A stretch of DNA of 64,000 nt, taken from positions 787,901 to 851,900 of the forward strand of contig NW_017802547.1 in NCBI RefSeq assembly GCF_001625305.1, written 5' to 3'. The notes under the pieces were generated by a model, which was not told the DNA's origin, searched no databases, and saw only the letters and a program-made list of their open reading frames with translations. A program made the translations under genes and the position numbers. The DNA comes from Branchiostoma belcheri. Taxonomy: Eukaryota; Chordata; Leptocardii; Amphioxiformes; Branchiostomatidae. Of this stretch, positions 52,667 through 64,000 are shown piece by piece; within the stretch, counting starts at the first letter, position 1, and every line of letters starts with the position of its first letter.

Positions 52667-55600
52667 AAGATAGTTCTGGGCGGAGAAGAGCGGCAGGGCA
52701 AAGTAAGAACCACGTGTGGTCACGTCCATGGCGTCAAAGAAGGTTCAAGGAACTCATTTTGTGTTAACCTCTGTTATTGTGTGTTTCTAGTATTCTCAAT
52801 ACATTGGCGGCAATCTTTGACCGCGCAAATGCTTCTTTTAGCAAGTAGGTTCAATTCAACTTACTTACAATGGTGTTACGTCCGTATAGGGACATTAGAC
52901 ACAAGTAGGTCTACCGCCCTCAGTGACTCAAAGTCCATTGGCATTGACCAACCTTCTTTGATACCTCAGTAGTAAAGATAACGTCAACCCAGTTCAACAG
53001 AATAGCTCGTATTATAAAGGAAGCTAAAAATGCGAACAAGATTTGATTGTGCCTCATTCAAAACTTGTCAGACAAATGCACTGGAATAGATGGATGATAT
53101 CGGAGACCGACATTTTTGTATCAAACCAGGGATCAAACCAAACCAAGGAGATTTACCTCCCCCTATAAGTATAACCTCCTTGATCAAACCTTGCCTTTCG
53201 TTCTCCATGCTGTAAGGGGAGGGGGGGCTGAAAAAAGCCCCCCCCCCCCACCACACACAGTGAAGGAATGTATAAAGACAGGATGTGAGTCGACCGATGT
53301 TTACGTGCATTGTTCCGATACTTCAGAGAACTCCATAGATCGGGATCGTTCCACAAGATTTTACCTTTTCAGACCCGTTGGGGCGGAATGAATGTGACGG
53401 GGTCTGTTTCCCACAGCTGACGGATACGAGGCTCTCAAGGGGGTTTTGGAGACTCCTTAGAGAAACTTAAGAAACAAACTTTATCTTTGACATGATTTTG
53501 AGTGATAATTTGACATAGCTTTGCAATTGCCATCCATACGGAAGAATGTGGATGATGATAACACGTCCAACAGGGCAATGAAGTACAGGTACATGGAGGT
53601 AGCAAAATCCCATGGTACAAGTCATGATACGAAAGCAGTTTTACATCTACAATGGCTAATGTATTAGTTGTATTAATACTACACGGCTTAATTAATTTGT
53701 AGTCTCAGAAGGAATATGGATTTTCCTTTGCTATTTACATATAGAAAACTTATAAAACTACGAGCAATCCCCACGGGCTAGTGTTCGCATATACATGTCA
53801 AAGTCGAGTGCAGCGTCAAAACAGGGTCGAGTACGTACCCCTGAGGGACCCCCGACCGCTGGGAATCTCACAAGGCCACTCCAGGCGGAACCTGGCGTGA
53901 AAATCGCCTTTCGAGATTCATCACGTTCATTCAGACACCGCCGAGGGGAGTCTTGTGTGATGCACCACCCACAAGTTTCGTGTGTTTTGGACTTGCATAA
54001 AATGTAACACGATCTCAAGAAAAAATCTACACCAGGAACACTGTAACATTCTTTACGCGCGGATACGTGACGTTCGGGTGTACGCTTGACGTGTGGGCCT
54101 ATGTTTGCTGTTTTCTATCGTTTGGTTCGGTTTATACAGGGCCTGGTGTGTACAACAGAGGGTAGAGGAACGCACATTCTTGGTCTCCTCAGGATCACAA
54201 GTGCCAGACAGCGCAGCAGTTGATGAAGCATTGAACGGTAGGTCTATTAAAAACACATCTCGTGTTAATGTACTACATAGTTTACGCCTTAGTTTACGCT
54301 ACTTGCATATGTATTTCTCTTGAAGATGCAAATGAAACATACTTTGAGTGTCGTGTTGTTGAAGACAGCAGATTACTAACACAAGTAAATACATATACAA
54401 CACAAGTACAACAATTTGTAAACTCAGAAAATCTATTTAAAAAAAAGAGTGATCGTACAGCGGCCAAAATTGAATAATTTGGTTCGACCAAGGAGGTTCA
54501 TATTTGATTGCATGATAGAAAATACGGTACAAGATGTTAAAATATGATTTTCAAAATCGACGAGACCCACAAAACATCGAAACATCTTTCTTTATATGTA
54601 TATGAACTTTGTTGAGAGTTGGTCTTTGTCAGATACGTACGGGAAGACTAGTAGTGTGGGTAATTTATGTAGCACTAATGGAGATCCTAATACTTAGTAA
54701 AACAAACAAATAAAAAACAGGTAGATACAGCAGTCACAGTCTTAAGCAGAAAGGTCGTATGATATAGAAAAAACGGGATTTCTAAAAACAATCATTTCTG
54801 TTGAATCATAAACCTGTTCGTATCGTTCATGTGATATGATATAATTACTAGTAGCAAAACACAATGGAATGGACCAAGGAAATTCGCTGTGTGAATATTC
54901 CGACCGCTTCAGGCACCTTACGTTCCGAAAATCCTACAGTTGATACCCAAATGGATACACCTAAGCCTGCTCATATCTTATACATATCCGGGACTAAACT
55001 TGTGATATATGTGGCAAATACTTTATGATCCACTTCGACTCATACATTTTGCAAAGTGTTGCGTGAATTTGAAACCCCCTAGACGATACCGCTCTGTGAG
55101 AAAATTTCAAATTTTTGTTTCCAAGGGAGCTGAATACATACAGGAATGTGGAAGACAAAGGATGGACTTGTAATAGATCTCTTAATGAGAGATAATTGAG
55201 ATAATCCCGTGGGATCTTGATACACATAACAACCCATCACTGTTATCTAGGGAATTACACATGTATGAGGATGTATTGTCGTGTCATTCATGTTCAATTA
55301 CTTTCGAGCTGTTTTTGACAATCGTTTCGGAGATCTGCACACTCATATACCGTATTGTGTCCGTATGTATTATGATGTGAGATGGAGAGGATGCAAAAAT
55401 AAAAAAATGCCACCATAAAATCGCATCAGAATTCAAGGCCAAAGTATTGACTGCTTGTAGGGGGCATTTGTGATTTTAAACTCCTTGGTTATACAAATGT
55501 ATGTACAATTGTACGTTCAATATATCATCCTTGAAGAGGGTAGATGATGTCCTATGTAACCTGTGAATTGCGAATAAGATAATGATGTACAATGCGATAT

Positions 55601-55768
55601 GATATACCGGTAGCTGAATAACGGTACGTACATATATCCTCACGATAGCAGACAGATACGTACTCGTATATCAGGTATATCTCAGAATTGTAGCGCGCTA
55701 CTAGTATATGGTATAGTAAGTTATGAGTAACCAACAGAAAATGATTCTTCCATAGCCAAAGGGCTAGC

Positions 55769-56012
55769 TACCATCCAAAATAGCATGTCCAGATCACGAG
55801 ATATCAAAACCGTAAGTTCTGCTGCAGTACCTAGGAAAGCCGCCAGGGGACCAAAAATCTAATCATTTCTACGAAATTCTAGCTCTCATTAAGACCTGCC
55901 CCCCTACCAAGTTTCATGACAATGCATATTAAGCTTCTTGAGTTATGCTGTTCACAGACAAACAGACAGACGGACAAACGCTACTGAAAACATAACCTTC
56001 TTGACGAAGGTA
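55769..56012 (+). repeat. SINE-like or LINE 3'-end repeat, copy 2
   Basis: Second copy of the repeat at 12281-12535, same internal order of words (GAGATATCAAAACC, CTGCAGTACC, CTTGAGTTATGCTG, CAGACAGACGGACAAACGC) and the same end: hairpin ACCTTCTTGACGAAGGT followed by AATAA. Confidence 0.6.
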
Positions 56013-56705
56013 ATAATACTAACGTCGATATGATAGCTACAGGGCAGGGCCGACAAGAGCCACGGTAATCAATGAGGTGCACAGCTACCTTCAACCTCCT
56101 TCATTCTACTAAGGCAGAATCACCTAGTTCTAACCCTGGGGATTACGGGAGATTGTCCCATCCTTCCCGGGCCGTGCCGGGCCTACGGCGGGTTTATTAC
56201 CCAGACGGACATTACCGGGCCCAGCACCGGAATACGTGATCTGTTGACCTTGGGAACGACCTTTTTAACGGCTGTCCGAGCCTGGGATCGAGATGAAAAA
56301 TTCAGCCCCACGTCCTGACGTGTCATTAGAACGGCGAACTTCGGACAAGAGATATGACCCTGTGGTGACCTGTCTGTTCGGGTTCAGCACACACACGGGT
56401 TAAGAATCATAATAGATCCAAAAATCCAAAATTAACGCAATAAAAATAAAATCTTACTATAACTCAGCTGAACTCAAACTATACTAAATTCTAACCAAGA
56501 TTAGATTAAGAACTAACGAAGGACGTCTGAAAATGAGAAGAACCGTAAAACTTAACTACACTACAAAACTCTGTAAAACCAAATTAACCATTATTAGCCT
56601 TCCAGGCTAGGACATTATACAGAATAATAATATGTATAATGTCCTTGACAGAACTAAACTATTCTAAGGTAAACTTAAAGCTTAAACAAAACAAGACAAA
56701 CGTTA

Positions 56706-56886
56706 ACTACACTGAACTACACTACACTACACTACTCTATACTACACTACACTACACTACTCTACCCTACCCCTACACTACACTATACTACACTACACTA
56801 CACTACACTACACTACTACACTATACTACACTACATTACACTACACTACTACACTACACTACACTACATTACAGTACACCACACTA
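56706..56886. repeat. (ACACT)n microsatellite
   Basis: About 180 bases of pentanucleotide ACACT/CTACA with interruptions (CTCTA, CATTA). The open frame read through it (repeated Tyr-Thr-Thr-Leu) is a product of the repeat. Confidence 0.95.
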
Positions 56887-57966
56887 GATTAAACTTAACT
56901 ATTGTCTATTGTTCAACTAAATGTATATTTCTCTTTCTTTGTCCTGACCACTTGAACAAACTTCGCCATTCTTTCCTGGGCTAGACACCACCGCTGAATA
57001 TAGCCCTTCTAAACATTGTTTGCACATCGAGCCAGTATTTTACGCTCACAAATTGCCGGCCTGCGGCGAATTGGTAAGGCCGCCGGTAAAATTCCTAGGA
57101 GACAGCGGCCCTGCGAGCATTTCAACCCGATGATTTTCTCAACAGGAGTTCTTAGGGCGTCTATTTGCAGAAGGCTCCATTATTTACCAGGACTGGTTCG
57201 ACCCCACGACTCCTTTCAAAACAGACCTGTCTATTTCTCCCGGCAGGTAACCTGGCATTAGGTTGGAAACGCGAGTTGTGAAAGACATCACTAGACCGTG
57301 ATTTTCTCTCTAGGGGTCGTTTTGGTTTGGCTGAACAATTTGCATGAATATAACCCTGTCTGAACTCAATGGTACTGTTTAAGACCGTCGATCTGTAAGA
57401 GCCTGATATTTGTCTGGCTACAATTTTTACCAGGCTGAATTTAACTTATGGACAGAAACTATGATGCTCCAGATTTCACCGAGGGAGATGTGCTACGTAC
57501 GAGTAGATGTCGGCTAGCTTGAGGAATGTATTCACTCTGCTAAATCATACTGAGCTCAATGGTGACTCAATAGTACGTCGGCAAGAAACTATTTTTTTTT
57601 GCCTGGCGGCATACAAATTCATTGGCCCCATATAAAAAACATCAGTGGTATAAAACAATGGATACCGAAACGTCGCCATTGCCTGAAACTGTATTGACTA
57701 TATCTAAAACCGTTTGAAATGAAATATGTGAGAGAAATATCTTTCCCGAAGATGCGATTTGCTTCACATTATCTGCATTCGTGTTTGGCAAATTGACATT
57801 TCTGTTGGTAAATGACCCGTGGGTTCGCCATATGGTGTCAAATAACAAATGAAAAACGTCTCATTCATGGAACGATTTTATTGAGAAGTAACTTCAATAC
57901 TATCACGTCGCACGTAGATATGTAATAAAAGCGGTACCAACGTTCTTCAGTTCAAAGGTGGCCCAT

Positions 57967-58365
57967 ATGATTTTATGTATCCTTATTGAGTCCATGATTT
58001 ATTCTTGGCTACGAAGAATTGAAATACTCAAAATATAGACATACAGGCGGCTGTAGGTATACCTCTATGGTCAACTTTTGGATTTTAATTCTAGACATAA
58101 GATTTTAGGAGTCCTTAGTGAGTTCCAAATTTACTATTGGCTACGAAGATCTAGAATTGAAATACACAAACTATAGACTGTATATTGCTCTTAAATAAAG
58201 TCGTGGACAGTACAGTAAATACTAGTATACACCTGTGACCAAATAATGTTTTTTTATTATACACGTATATATATTATATACATATGATTTTACGTATCCT
58301 TATTGAGTTCATGATTATTTTCGGTTATGGTATAGGTATCTCGGTATATAGACAATTTATTGCTA
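57967..58365. repeat. Decayed three-copy direct repeat
   Basis: Three diverged direct copies begin near 57967, 58097 and 58283. Each has GATTTTA..TATCCTTATTGAGT or a variant, then GGCTACGAAGA or GGTTATGG, and ends near ATATAGAC. Spacing is about 130 and 186 bases. Confidence 0.6.
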
Positions 58366-60656
58366 ATTCGGAGACAGTGGATATACTATATACTAGTAGT
58401 TTGATCATCATATGATACAAATATCTGTGAAAGATCAGAATGTCCTTGGAAAGATAATGTCCTTGGTGCAAGATACTACAAGTCGATCTATGTATAGACT
58501 TATATTAAGATTCATGGTCTTCGATTTGCGATAGTCCATAAATTTTCCCCACAAACTTGGCAGATGAACTAGACGTCCATTCCTCACGGGGGCCGTTTGG
58601 CAGTCGCTGAAAGTAGCCCGACATTCGTCATCGGTAAATACATTGACCCGTGCGATACGGTCACGTAAATTTCATCCCACCAAACAAAGGCATCAGAACA
58701 AACTTTGAACACGTCTCGAACGAGTTCGGAATAAAGAAGAGCTGCGATTGGCCGAGGTTGTGGAAGGGGTACATTGACGTATACCCTGATGGCATTCTTG
58801 TCTTTTCAAGGCTGGTATCGTAGACGGTCTACAAAGGGCTACTGTCGGCAGAGCAAACTGTATGTAGCTTTTGTGTGCAACAATAGTTAGCAAATGGTCA
58901 GATTTGGTTATGTTGGTTAGTATCTGTTTTTAACAAATAATCAACCCAACCAACGTAAACTGACAACAGTTTTGTATATAATCTACAAAAGGTATGTTTC
59001 AATCAAGGAGCTTAAATTTGTCGATTACTCTGAAGGGAAATTTAATACAGTTTAGTTGCGGCTGTGTTTATTTGTGTGTTTACTGGATATGTCTAGGTGA
59101 GAAAACATGAGAATGAAGTCATCCATGTATCCTGTATTAGCGTTAACATTTTTCTTTCTAAGAACTGTGTGACAGCACAGATCATTCCCTTTCCCATGAC
59201 AATGTCTGTTAACATTCTTACCATAACAATGCGTAATTTTCACCTACTTCCAATGTCTCGGTACATTGCACAGAGGGCTTTTGGAGTGGTTCTATTTGTA
59301 AACAAAACGGCAGGGGCAGTTTCAGCCACTTGAACGGTATAAAGTAGCATCCAGCTGCGCTCTAGAATGCGCTCTTGTCGTCACAAGCTGCACAAGCTAA
59401 CTAAACAAAATATATTGTGGTTCCGTTACATATGATTCGAATAGGCAGTTTATCGATAGAAAGATAATTGTACTATGTTGATATTCTCTGATCGTTTGTC
59501 ACAGTAATTGTTCTTATCCATTTCTAGACTTCCTGATACAACACATGTCTGTTACAAAATCACTTTATCGATCTCTCATTGCAACAGATTGTTCTGTAAT
59601 CAATTTGTGACTGACATTATAAGAAATCTGTTTCATGTTGCATAGGTGGCAAACGCAACAAAATGAGTTTGTGATAATTAATGTGATTACAGAGAAAGTA
59701 CCGCATTCGTTGATACTTCCGATGCTTTTTGATATTTCTTCTCCCCGATGTAACATGAGATGATTCGTCTAGTGGTTGAATAGGGAGTAAACAATAGAAC
59801 TGAATAGGCTGAATAAAATCAACACATCAAAGACACAATGCCTTCAGACTGTACCATTTTAAAAACAACAACATTTAAAATATACATGTATCCTCCCGTT
59901 TACATTATGAATTAACTATATAAACATGCCTCTTAGATGATGATGTATTGAATCAATTAATGCTTGATTGATTTCATTGGTTTGTATTTGTTACGTAAAG
60001 ATAGAGCAATCGCGCTCACCCCTTTAAATAGTGGTTTGACCCATGTTGATGACCGTTTCAGAGCGACGACCCAACGCCAACTATTTGACCCGTGGGTAGA
60101 TTGGCTGGATTACAGGACGGAGCTGTGGCTATCGTGAACTCTAGTGTCCAGTTCGTGTCCAAACCTACATGTGACAGACACACGGGGCACGTTGTTCCGC
60201 TCAGGACACCTCTCTAGGACGTCGTATCACGGGTAAAGCTGTTCAGAGACCGTACAAACAACTTTACTCGTCGAAAAAAAATCGCGGACCGTGCTTCGGT
60301 GGAGCGTAGCGGGTACCGTGGCGAGCCAAGTGTTCTGGGTCGGGCCGTACTGGTAGGAGCACCGACCACAGCCGCCCGAGACCCGTTGTTTGGACTACCT
60401 TGGTGAAAGCAGCTTATACAGCTGTGTCATTTGATGTGTATAAGCATAAGGTTCTTTCTGTGCTTGTGTCGGTGAGCTGAAATTCTTTTGGACGGCAGAG
60501 AGAGAGACATTCGACCCGAGCAAAGCTCGAAACTGGGGAGGGCACCCCGCTTGAGTGAGAGGTCTACACTCCCCTTGGTAACACCTTTCAACAAGACATT
60601 TACCTTTCAAGATAGATCGACGGAGGGATAAACAAGAACTGGGCTCAGAAGAGACG

Positions 60657-60802
60657 ATGGCGGTTGTGCTACCAGAGGCAGACTTCGTGCAACCCCTGTC
60701 CAAGGTGTACGAATGTCCCATCTGCATGCTGGCCTTCAGAGACCCCGTACAAACTGCGTGTGGACACCGCTTCTGTGCTGACTGCCTTGGACCGTGCATG
60801 AG
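60657..60802 (+). CDS. TRAF-like exon 1 (residues 1-48), RING N-half
   Basis: Encodes MAVVLPEADF..KVYECPICMLAFRD and ACGHRFCADCLGPCM; donor GTAACG, phase 2. The CGHRFC word is the TRAF RING signature. Confidence 0.92.
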
Positions 60803-63800
60803 GTAACGTAGACAGATTTTAGCACGTCTATAATATTTTTTCCAGTTCAGTCATTCACAGAATAAGAAAAGTATTGGTATCTCGCTGTAAGAAATGGAAA
60901 AGAAGACGCTATAGGTTGCTAAATTGTAATATGAGAACAAAAATACACAAGGGATAAAACGCTCTTGCCCTCGGCATTGTTTACAGCGAAAACACGACTT
61001 TTAAACAGTGTAATATCAGCCGGAGTCGTTTAAATTTGCGTCCTTCCCTCCAAGGTAACGCGTGCGTTTGTCTTCTTTATTGGCCATTTTATTGTGGGCG
61101 GATATTGGGTTGTATTGGGGTGCAAGGTCAATACTATAGCGAGCACGTAGCGAACGAGACAAGGATGAAATTACAAAATAACGTTACGCAGAAACGATTT
61201 CATATGTCGCATAACAGTGGCGTGCGTTTTGGTAGCGTGCTCGGATTTACGTGTATGACATAAGAACCTTTTGGCGCACGTCTCGACATTCATGACATTA
61301 GGATTGCGTGTAAATTCTTCTTGACATTTATTATTAACATGTCACAAAGGGTCATTCATGCATTATTACAGTAGCTTGTCAGTCGTCGTGTAAAATGATG
61401 GGCACTTTGCGTGTTTTAAGTCAAAATATTATTTTTTCGGTCTGGGATGTGGGGTTAGCCTAGTTTTTGCAGAACGTAAAATGCATTGCTTTCAATCGTG
61501 ATCAAATCAGCGCATTATTTAAATCACAGGAAGGCCTATTTCCCTCGAGTAATTCATTTACTGCTAATTTTCCGTGGAAGGATTTACTTAAGGGAAGTAA
61601 TTTGCGTTTTTATGATCTACTTTCAGCTTCAATCTACCTTGTATGCGTCCGCCGGGCCCTCTTTTGATTCCTTTTAGTCGGGACGCTGGACAATATTTAT
61701 TCTCGAGATCTGTACTGTTGTCTTAGGCCCCTAGACCCAGTGCCTTGTTTGGATATAGGCTTGTTGCTACAATGTAAACTGAAGAATGTGTAGTAAAGAA
61801 TGTGGAACAATTTGCCACCCTTCAGTAGTCTGTGCTGCGTAAAACATTTTATAACAACATTTTGTGACATCAATGTAACCTTAACAAAATACCAAAAATT
61901 ATCCCATTTCCCCAATGAGACAATTTTTGTCTACTAGCACAGTAAAATCACTAGAAGGCACTTTTTTAATTTTGTAACATATTCTCTTTTTTTACTTGCT
62001 CATGCAAATTCAAACAGTCTCCCTAGCGGTATCTGAAACACTCACAATGTTTATGTATGAACTTTTTGCTTTCATGTAAAAAAACGTAGACTTGAATGCG
62101 TCTAGCCTGCTGATAAGTTTCTCACACAGACGATTATTAAATGGCGTTTTCTTTCTACATTCATCTAGGAAGAAGAACCCACAATGTCCAATAGACGGAT
62201 TGGAGCTGCATCCTGATAAGGTAACTTGTAACGTTACATCTAGAAGAAATTTGTACCCTTCTAGTACTCCCACTCACATTTAATCTAGATGTTGACACCA
62301 GTTATTTGCACAGTGTGCCGTGAAATGCGAATCCGTATTGGGTTTCTTTCCGCATCGTTGCGCGATTTTGCGCTCCCTAATCGATGTTCGTGCCTCCCCA
62401 AATGTGGGCATTAGGGGTAAACTAACGAGACAGATACGCAATCTCTCCCGGAATGATTTTTAGATCACCAAATAAATCAGGGGAAAAACGTAGGCGGTGT
62501 TGTTGATAGGTCTGGTACGCGTGAGAATTTAGCACATTTTTGCTCGAGTAAAAGTACGCCCGTTTCTCTTGGGTCAAAAGGCCACGTTTGCAGCTGTATA
62601 CAGGGATTTGAGGATCACGAAGGGCTCTCCTGATTTTGCCTGAAAATTTCATGAGATCAGCAAGTCCCCAGAGGACAGAAAAGCTTTCTTCTACGGTACA
62701 CTTCTGGTGGTGACCCGCGGCGCCATTTTGAAGGACAACGGCGTGTATCGGGAGGAAAGATGAAAAAGCTTAAGACAAAATTTACCCTTTATTTGAGTTT
62801 TCTGTGTACAAAAACGTTATACTGACTCAGCAAAATATAGTATTTTAATTTTTGATATAATTTATGGCCTTAAAGCGTAAATATTGGTTAGAATTCAAGA
62901 TTAAAAGGCGTACGTGTCGACTGAATATGTACAGTCTATGGTCATGTAAATGGTGATCTTTCCGATGCGTAACCAGATCCTATTGAAAATGCCGCCTACG
63001 TCACGCCTACCTTTCAAGTACTAAGGTTCAGGCGGAAGCAACTCAACCGGTCCCATGGTGTAATGGTTAGCACTCTGGACTTTGAATCCAGCGATCCGAG
63101 TTCAAATCTCGGTGGGACCTCACCTACTTTTGGTCACTTCCTTCCTCTTTTTACCACATCTATGTTCATATTTATCACACTCTTTTCTATCTCAAAGGAT
63201 GTTTTCTTGTTTTTTTCTTTAAAATTTTTTTTCTCACAAATAAGTTTCATGCTTTGTCCCTCAAAGATGGAAGAGAATTGAATTTTTTTAATGACTTTTT
63301 AATCATATTGTTTTGACACATTCCATATAAAACTGCAGCCTTTGGGGGCAGCCCTTGGTTTAAATTATTTCAGAATTTAATTTTAAATTTTTAATATGTA
63401 ATTTTTTTCACAATAGTCTTTAGAGAATGATCATATGATTTTATGAGGGATCATGCTATTTTTCTATTGTTTGTACATGTATAGTGTAAGTCTCATTTTA
63501 GAAAGTTAACCTTTAGATTTTTCTCTCCCCACAGTTGTTTGCAGATGTGGCCTTCAGTCGACAGGTGTTGTCCCTGACAGTCAGGTGTAACTTCCGCAGT
63601 GATGGCTGTGACTGGAAGGGGGAGCTTCGAGACTTACAGGTGAGTAAGTTTTACTTGGCCAGATGTTTAAAGGCTTCCCGAGCTATCGTAGGCTACTTCT
63701 AGCATTTTATTGGTGGTACCAAAAAATGACGTCTTGCTTGTTTGGGGAGATAATTCAAGTGTTTCTACATGTATGATTGTATGACACTACATGTAGTATG

Positions 63801-64000
63801 AAATAATGTTGAAAATATGCTAAGAAATGGCAACAAATGACAATATCCAGTAAACAGCCTTGCCACAGTGTTGCTACTGTATATTTGTCTTTATGACTGG
63901 AAGGGTCACAAGGCAGTATCAGAAAAGGGGGTGAAGTCTGCCATCTCTGATTGACTTGTTTGTATTTTACACCAGGAGCATCTGGAGTCCTGTACGTACA
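60657..64000 (+). CDS. TRAF-family RING/zinc-finger protein, 5' part (TRAF6-like RING), truncated by window
   Basis: TRAF proteins are cytoplasmic adaptors of TNF-receptor, Toll and IL-1 signalling; several are RING E3 ubiquitin ligases. Four exons give at least 109 residues: a short acidic N-terminus, then a RING with ligands C20, C23, C35, H37, C40, C43, C55 and D58. This C3HC3D set has exactly the spacing of the TRAF6 RING. The LFADVAFSRQVLSLTVRC segment that follows corresponds to LFPDNFAKREILSLMVKC of TRAF6. The first TRAF-type finger has C84, C91, H103, C107. The rest of the fingers, coiled coil and TRAF-C domain lie beyond the window, so the paralogue (TRAF6 or another) cannot be settled. 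The start at 60657 follows an in-frame TAA near 60579 with no earlier ATG in frame. Confidence 0.88.
62169..62220 (+). CDS. TRAF-like exon 2 (residues 49-66), RING C-half
   Basis: Acceptor CATCTAG, donor GTAACT, 52 bases. Encodes KKNPQCPIDGLELHPDK; CPID supplies the last Cys and the Asp ligand of the RING. Confidence 0.9.
63049..63120 (+). tRNA. tRNA-Gln (anticodon TTG)
   Basis: 72 bases with a complete cloverleaf: acceptor GGTCCCA/TGGGACC, D arm with AATGGTTAGCA, anticodon stem CTGGA/TCCAG, loop CTTTGAA with TTG at 63082-63084, and a T arm with GTTCAAATC. It has no intron and no encoded CCA, as usual in eukaryotes. It lies within intron 2 of the TRAF-like gene, same strand. Confidence 0.97.
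63128..63131 (+). terminator. Pol III terminator of tRNA-Gln
   Basis: TTTT eight bases after the tRNA 3' end; four T residues are a minimal RNA polymerase III stop. Confidence 0.75.
63535..63639 (+). CDS. TRAF-like exon 3 (residues 67-101), first TRAF zinc finger
   Basis: Acceptor CCCCACAG, donor GTGAGT, 105 bases, phase 0 at both ends. Encodes VLSLTVRCNFRSDGCDWKG and ELRDLQ, the Cys half of the first TRAF-type finger. Confidence 0.92.
63976..64000 (+). CDS. TRAF-like exon 4, cut by window end
   Basis: Acceptor TACACCAG. EHLESC completes the finger (H103, C107). A GTACGT word right after the Cys could be a donor or coding; the window ends before this can be decided. Confidence 0.8.

Larger units (their letters stand above)
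49347..60656. other. 11 kb intergenic region between AOX and TRAF
   Basis: No spliced gene recognised. It includes two long-armed hairpins, a MITE B fragment, a SINE-like repeat, an (ACACT)n microsatellite, a decayed triplicate repeat, and GC-richer patches near 53800-54000, 56100-56400, 57030-57260 and 58550-58830 without motifs I can name. The last 600 bases are the TRAF promoter/leader. Confidence 0.65.

Noticed and set aside
53758..54018. Overlapping Arg/Pro-rich ORFs on both strands in a GC-rich patch
   Set aside because: No domain, no splice signals and no related sequence; more likely GC-rich non-coding DNA. A one-mismatch GLI-like word (CACCACCCA, 53963) there is not convincing.
56639..56887. 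82-codon Tyr/Thr/Leu-rich ORF
   Set aside because: Translation of the (ACACT)n microsatellite.

Overview
The window is eukaryotic: intron-rich, AT-leaning, with long non-coding stretches, short degenerate transposon copies and spliceosomal (GT-AG) introns. Three protein-coding genes can be reconstructed exon by exon. The combination of a GLI3-like five-zinc-finger Gli gene, a mitochondrial alternative oxidase and a TRAF6-like RING gene with chordate-type exon structure suggests an invertebrate chordate, most probably a lancelet (Branchiostoma). The species assignment is an inference from gene content and was not tested by a search.

Layout. (1) 1-12886: no coding gene that I can support; it holds two CpG-rich stretches that could be promoters or 5' non-coding exons, two MITE copies and other repeats. 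(2) 12911-42888, plus strand: the complete coding part of a Gli gene in 13 exons, 1522 codons plus stop. It has conserved N-terminal GLI blocks, the SYGH SUFU-binding motif, five C2H2 fingers, a PKA-site cluster, a glutamine/methionine-rich tract and a conserved extreme C-terminus. Its introns contain MITEs, a SINE-like element, several GC-richer blocks that look like candidate enhancers, and an exact GLI-binding 9-mer. The 3' UTR probably ends near 44950. (3) 46117-49166, minus strand: a complete 10-exon alternative oxidase (AOX), 353 residues, with a mitochondrial-type N-terminus, all six di-iron ligands and a TATA-containing upstream region. It is convergent with Gli. (4) 49167-60656: an 11 kb intergenic region with hairpin elements, a second copy of a SINE-like repeat, a pentanucleotide microsatellite and a decayed triplicated repeat. 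(5) 60657-64000, plus strand: the first four coding exons of a TRAF-family gene (RING of C3HC3D type plus the first TRAF-type zinc finger), cut by the window edge. A tRNA-Gln(TTG) gene lies inside its second intron.

The genes do not form a pathway. Gli is the transcription factor end-point of Hedgehog signalling, AOX is a respiratory-chain bypass enzyme and the TRAF protein is a signalling adaptor/E3 ligase. No prokaryotic features (operons, CRISPR, ribosome-binding sites) are present. The points most worth checking are the GLI site inside Gli intron 9, the two-codon uORF two bases before the Gli start, the Gln/Met-rich tract, the paired CRE-like sites upstream of AOX, and two MITE families with intact terminal inverted repeats.
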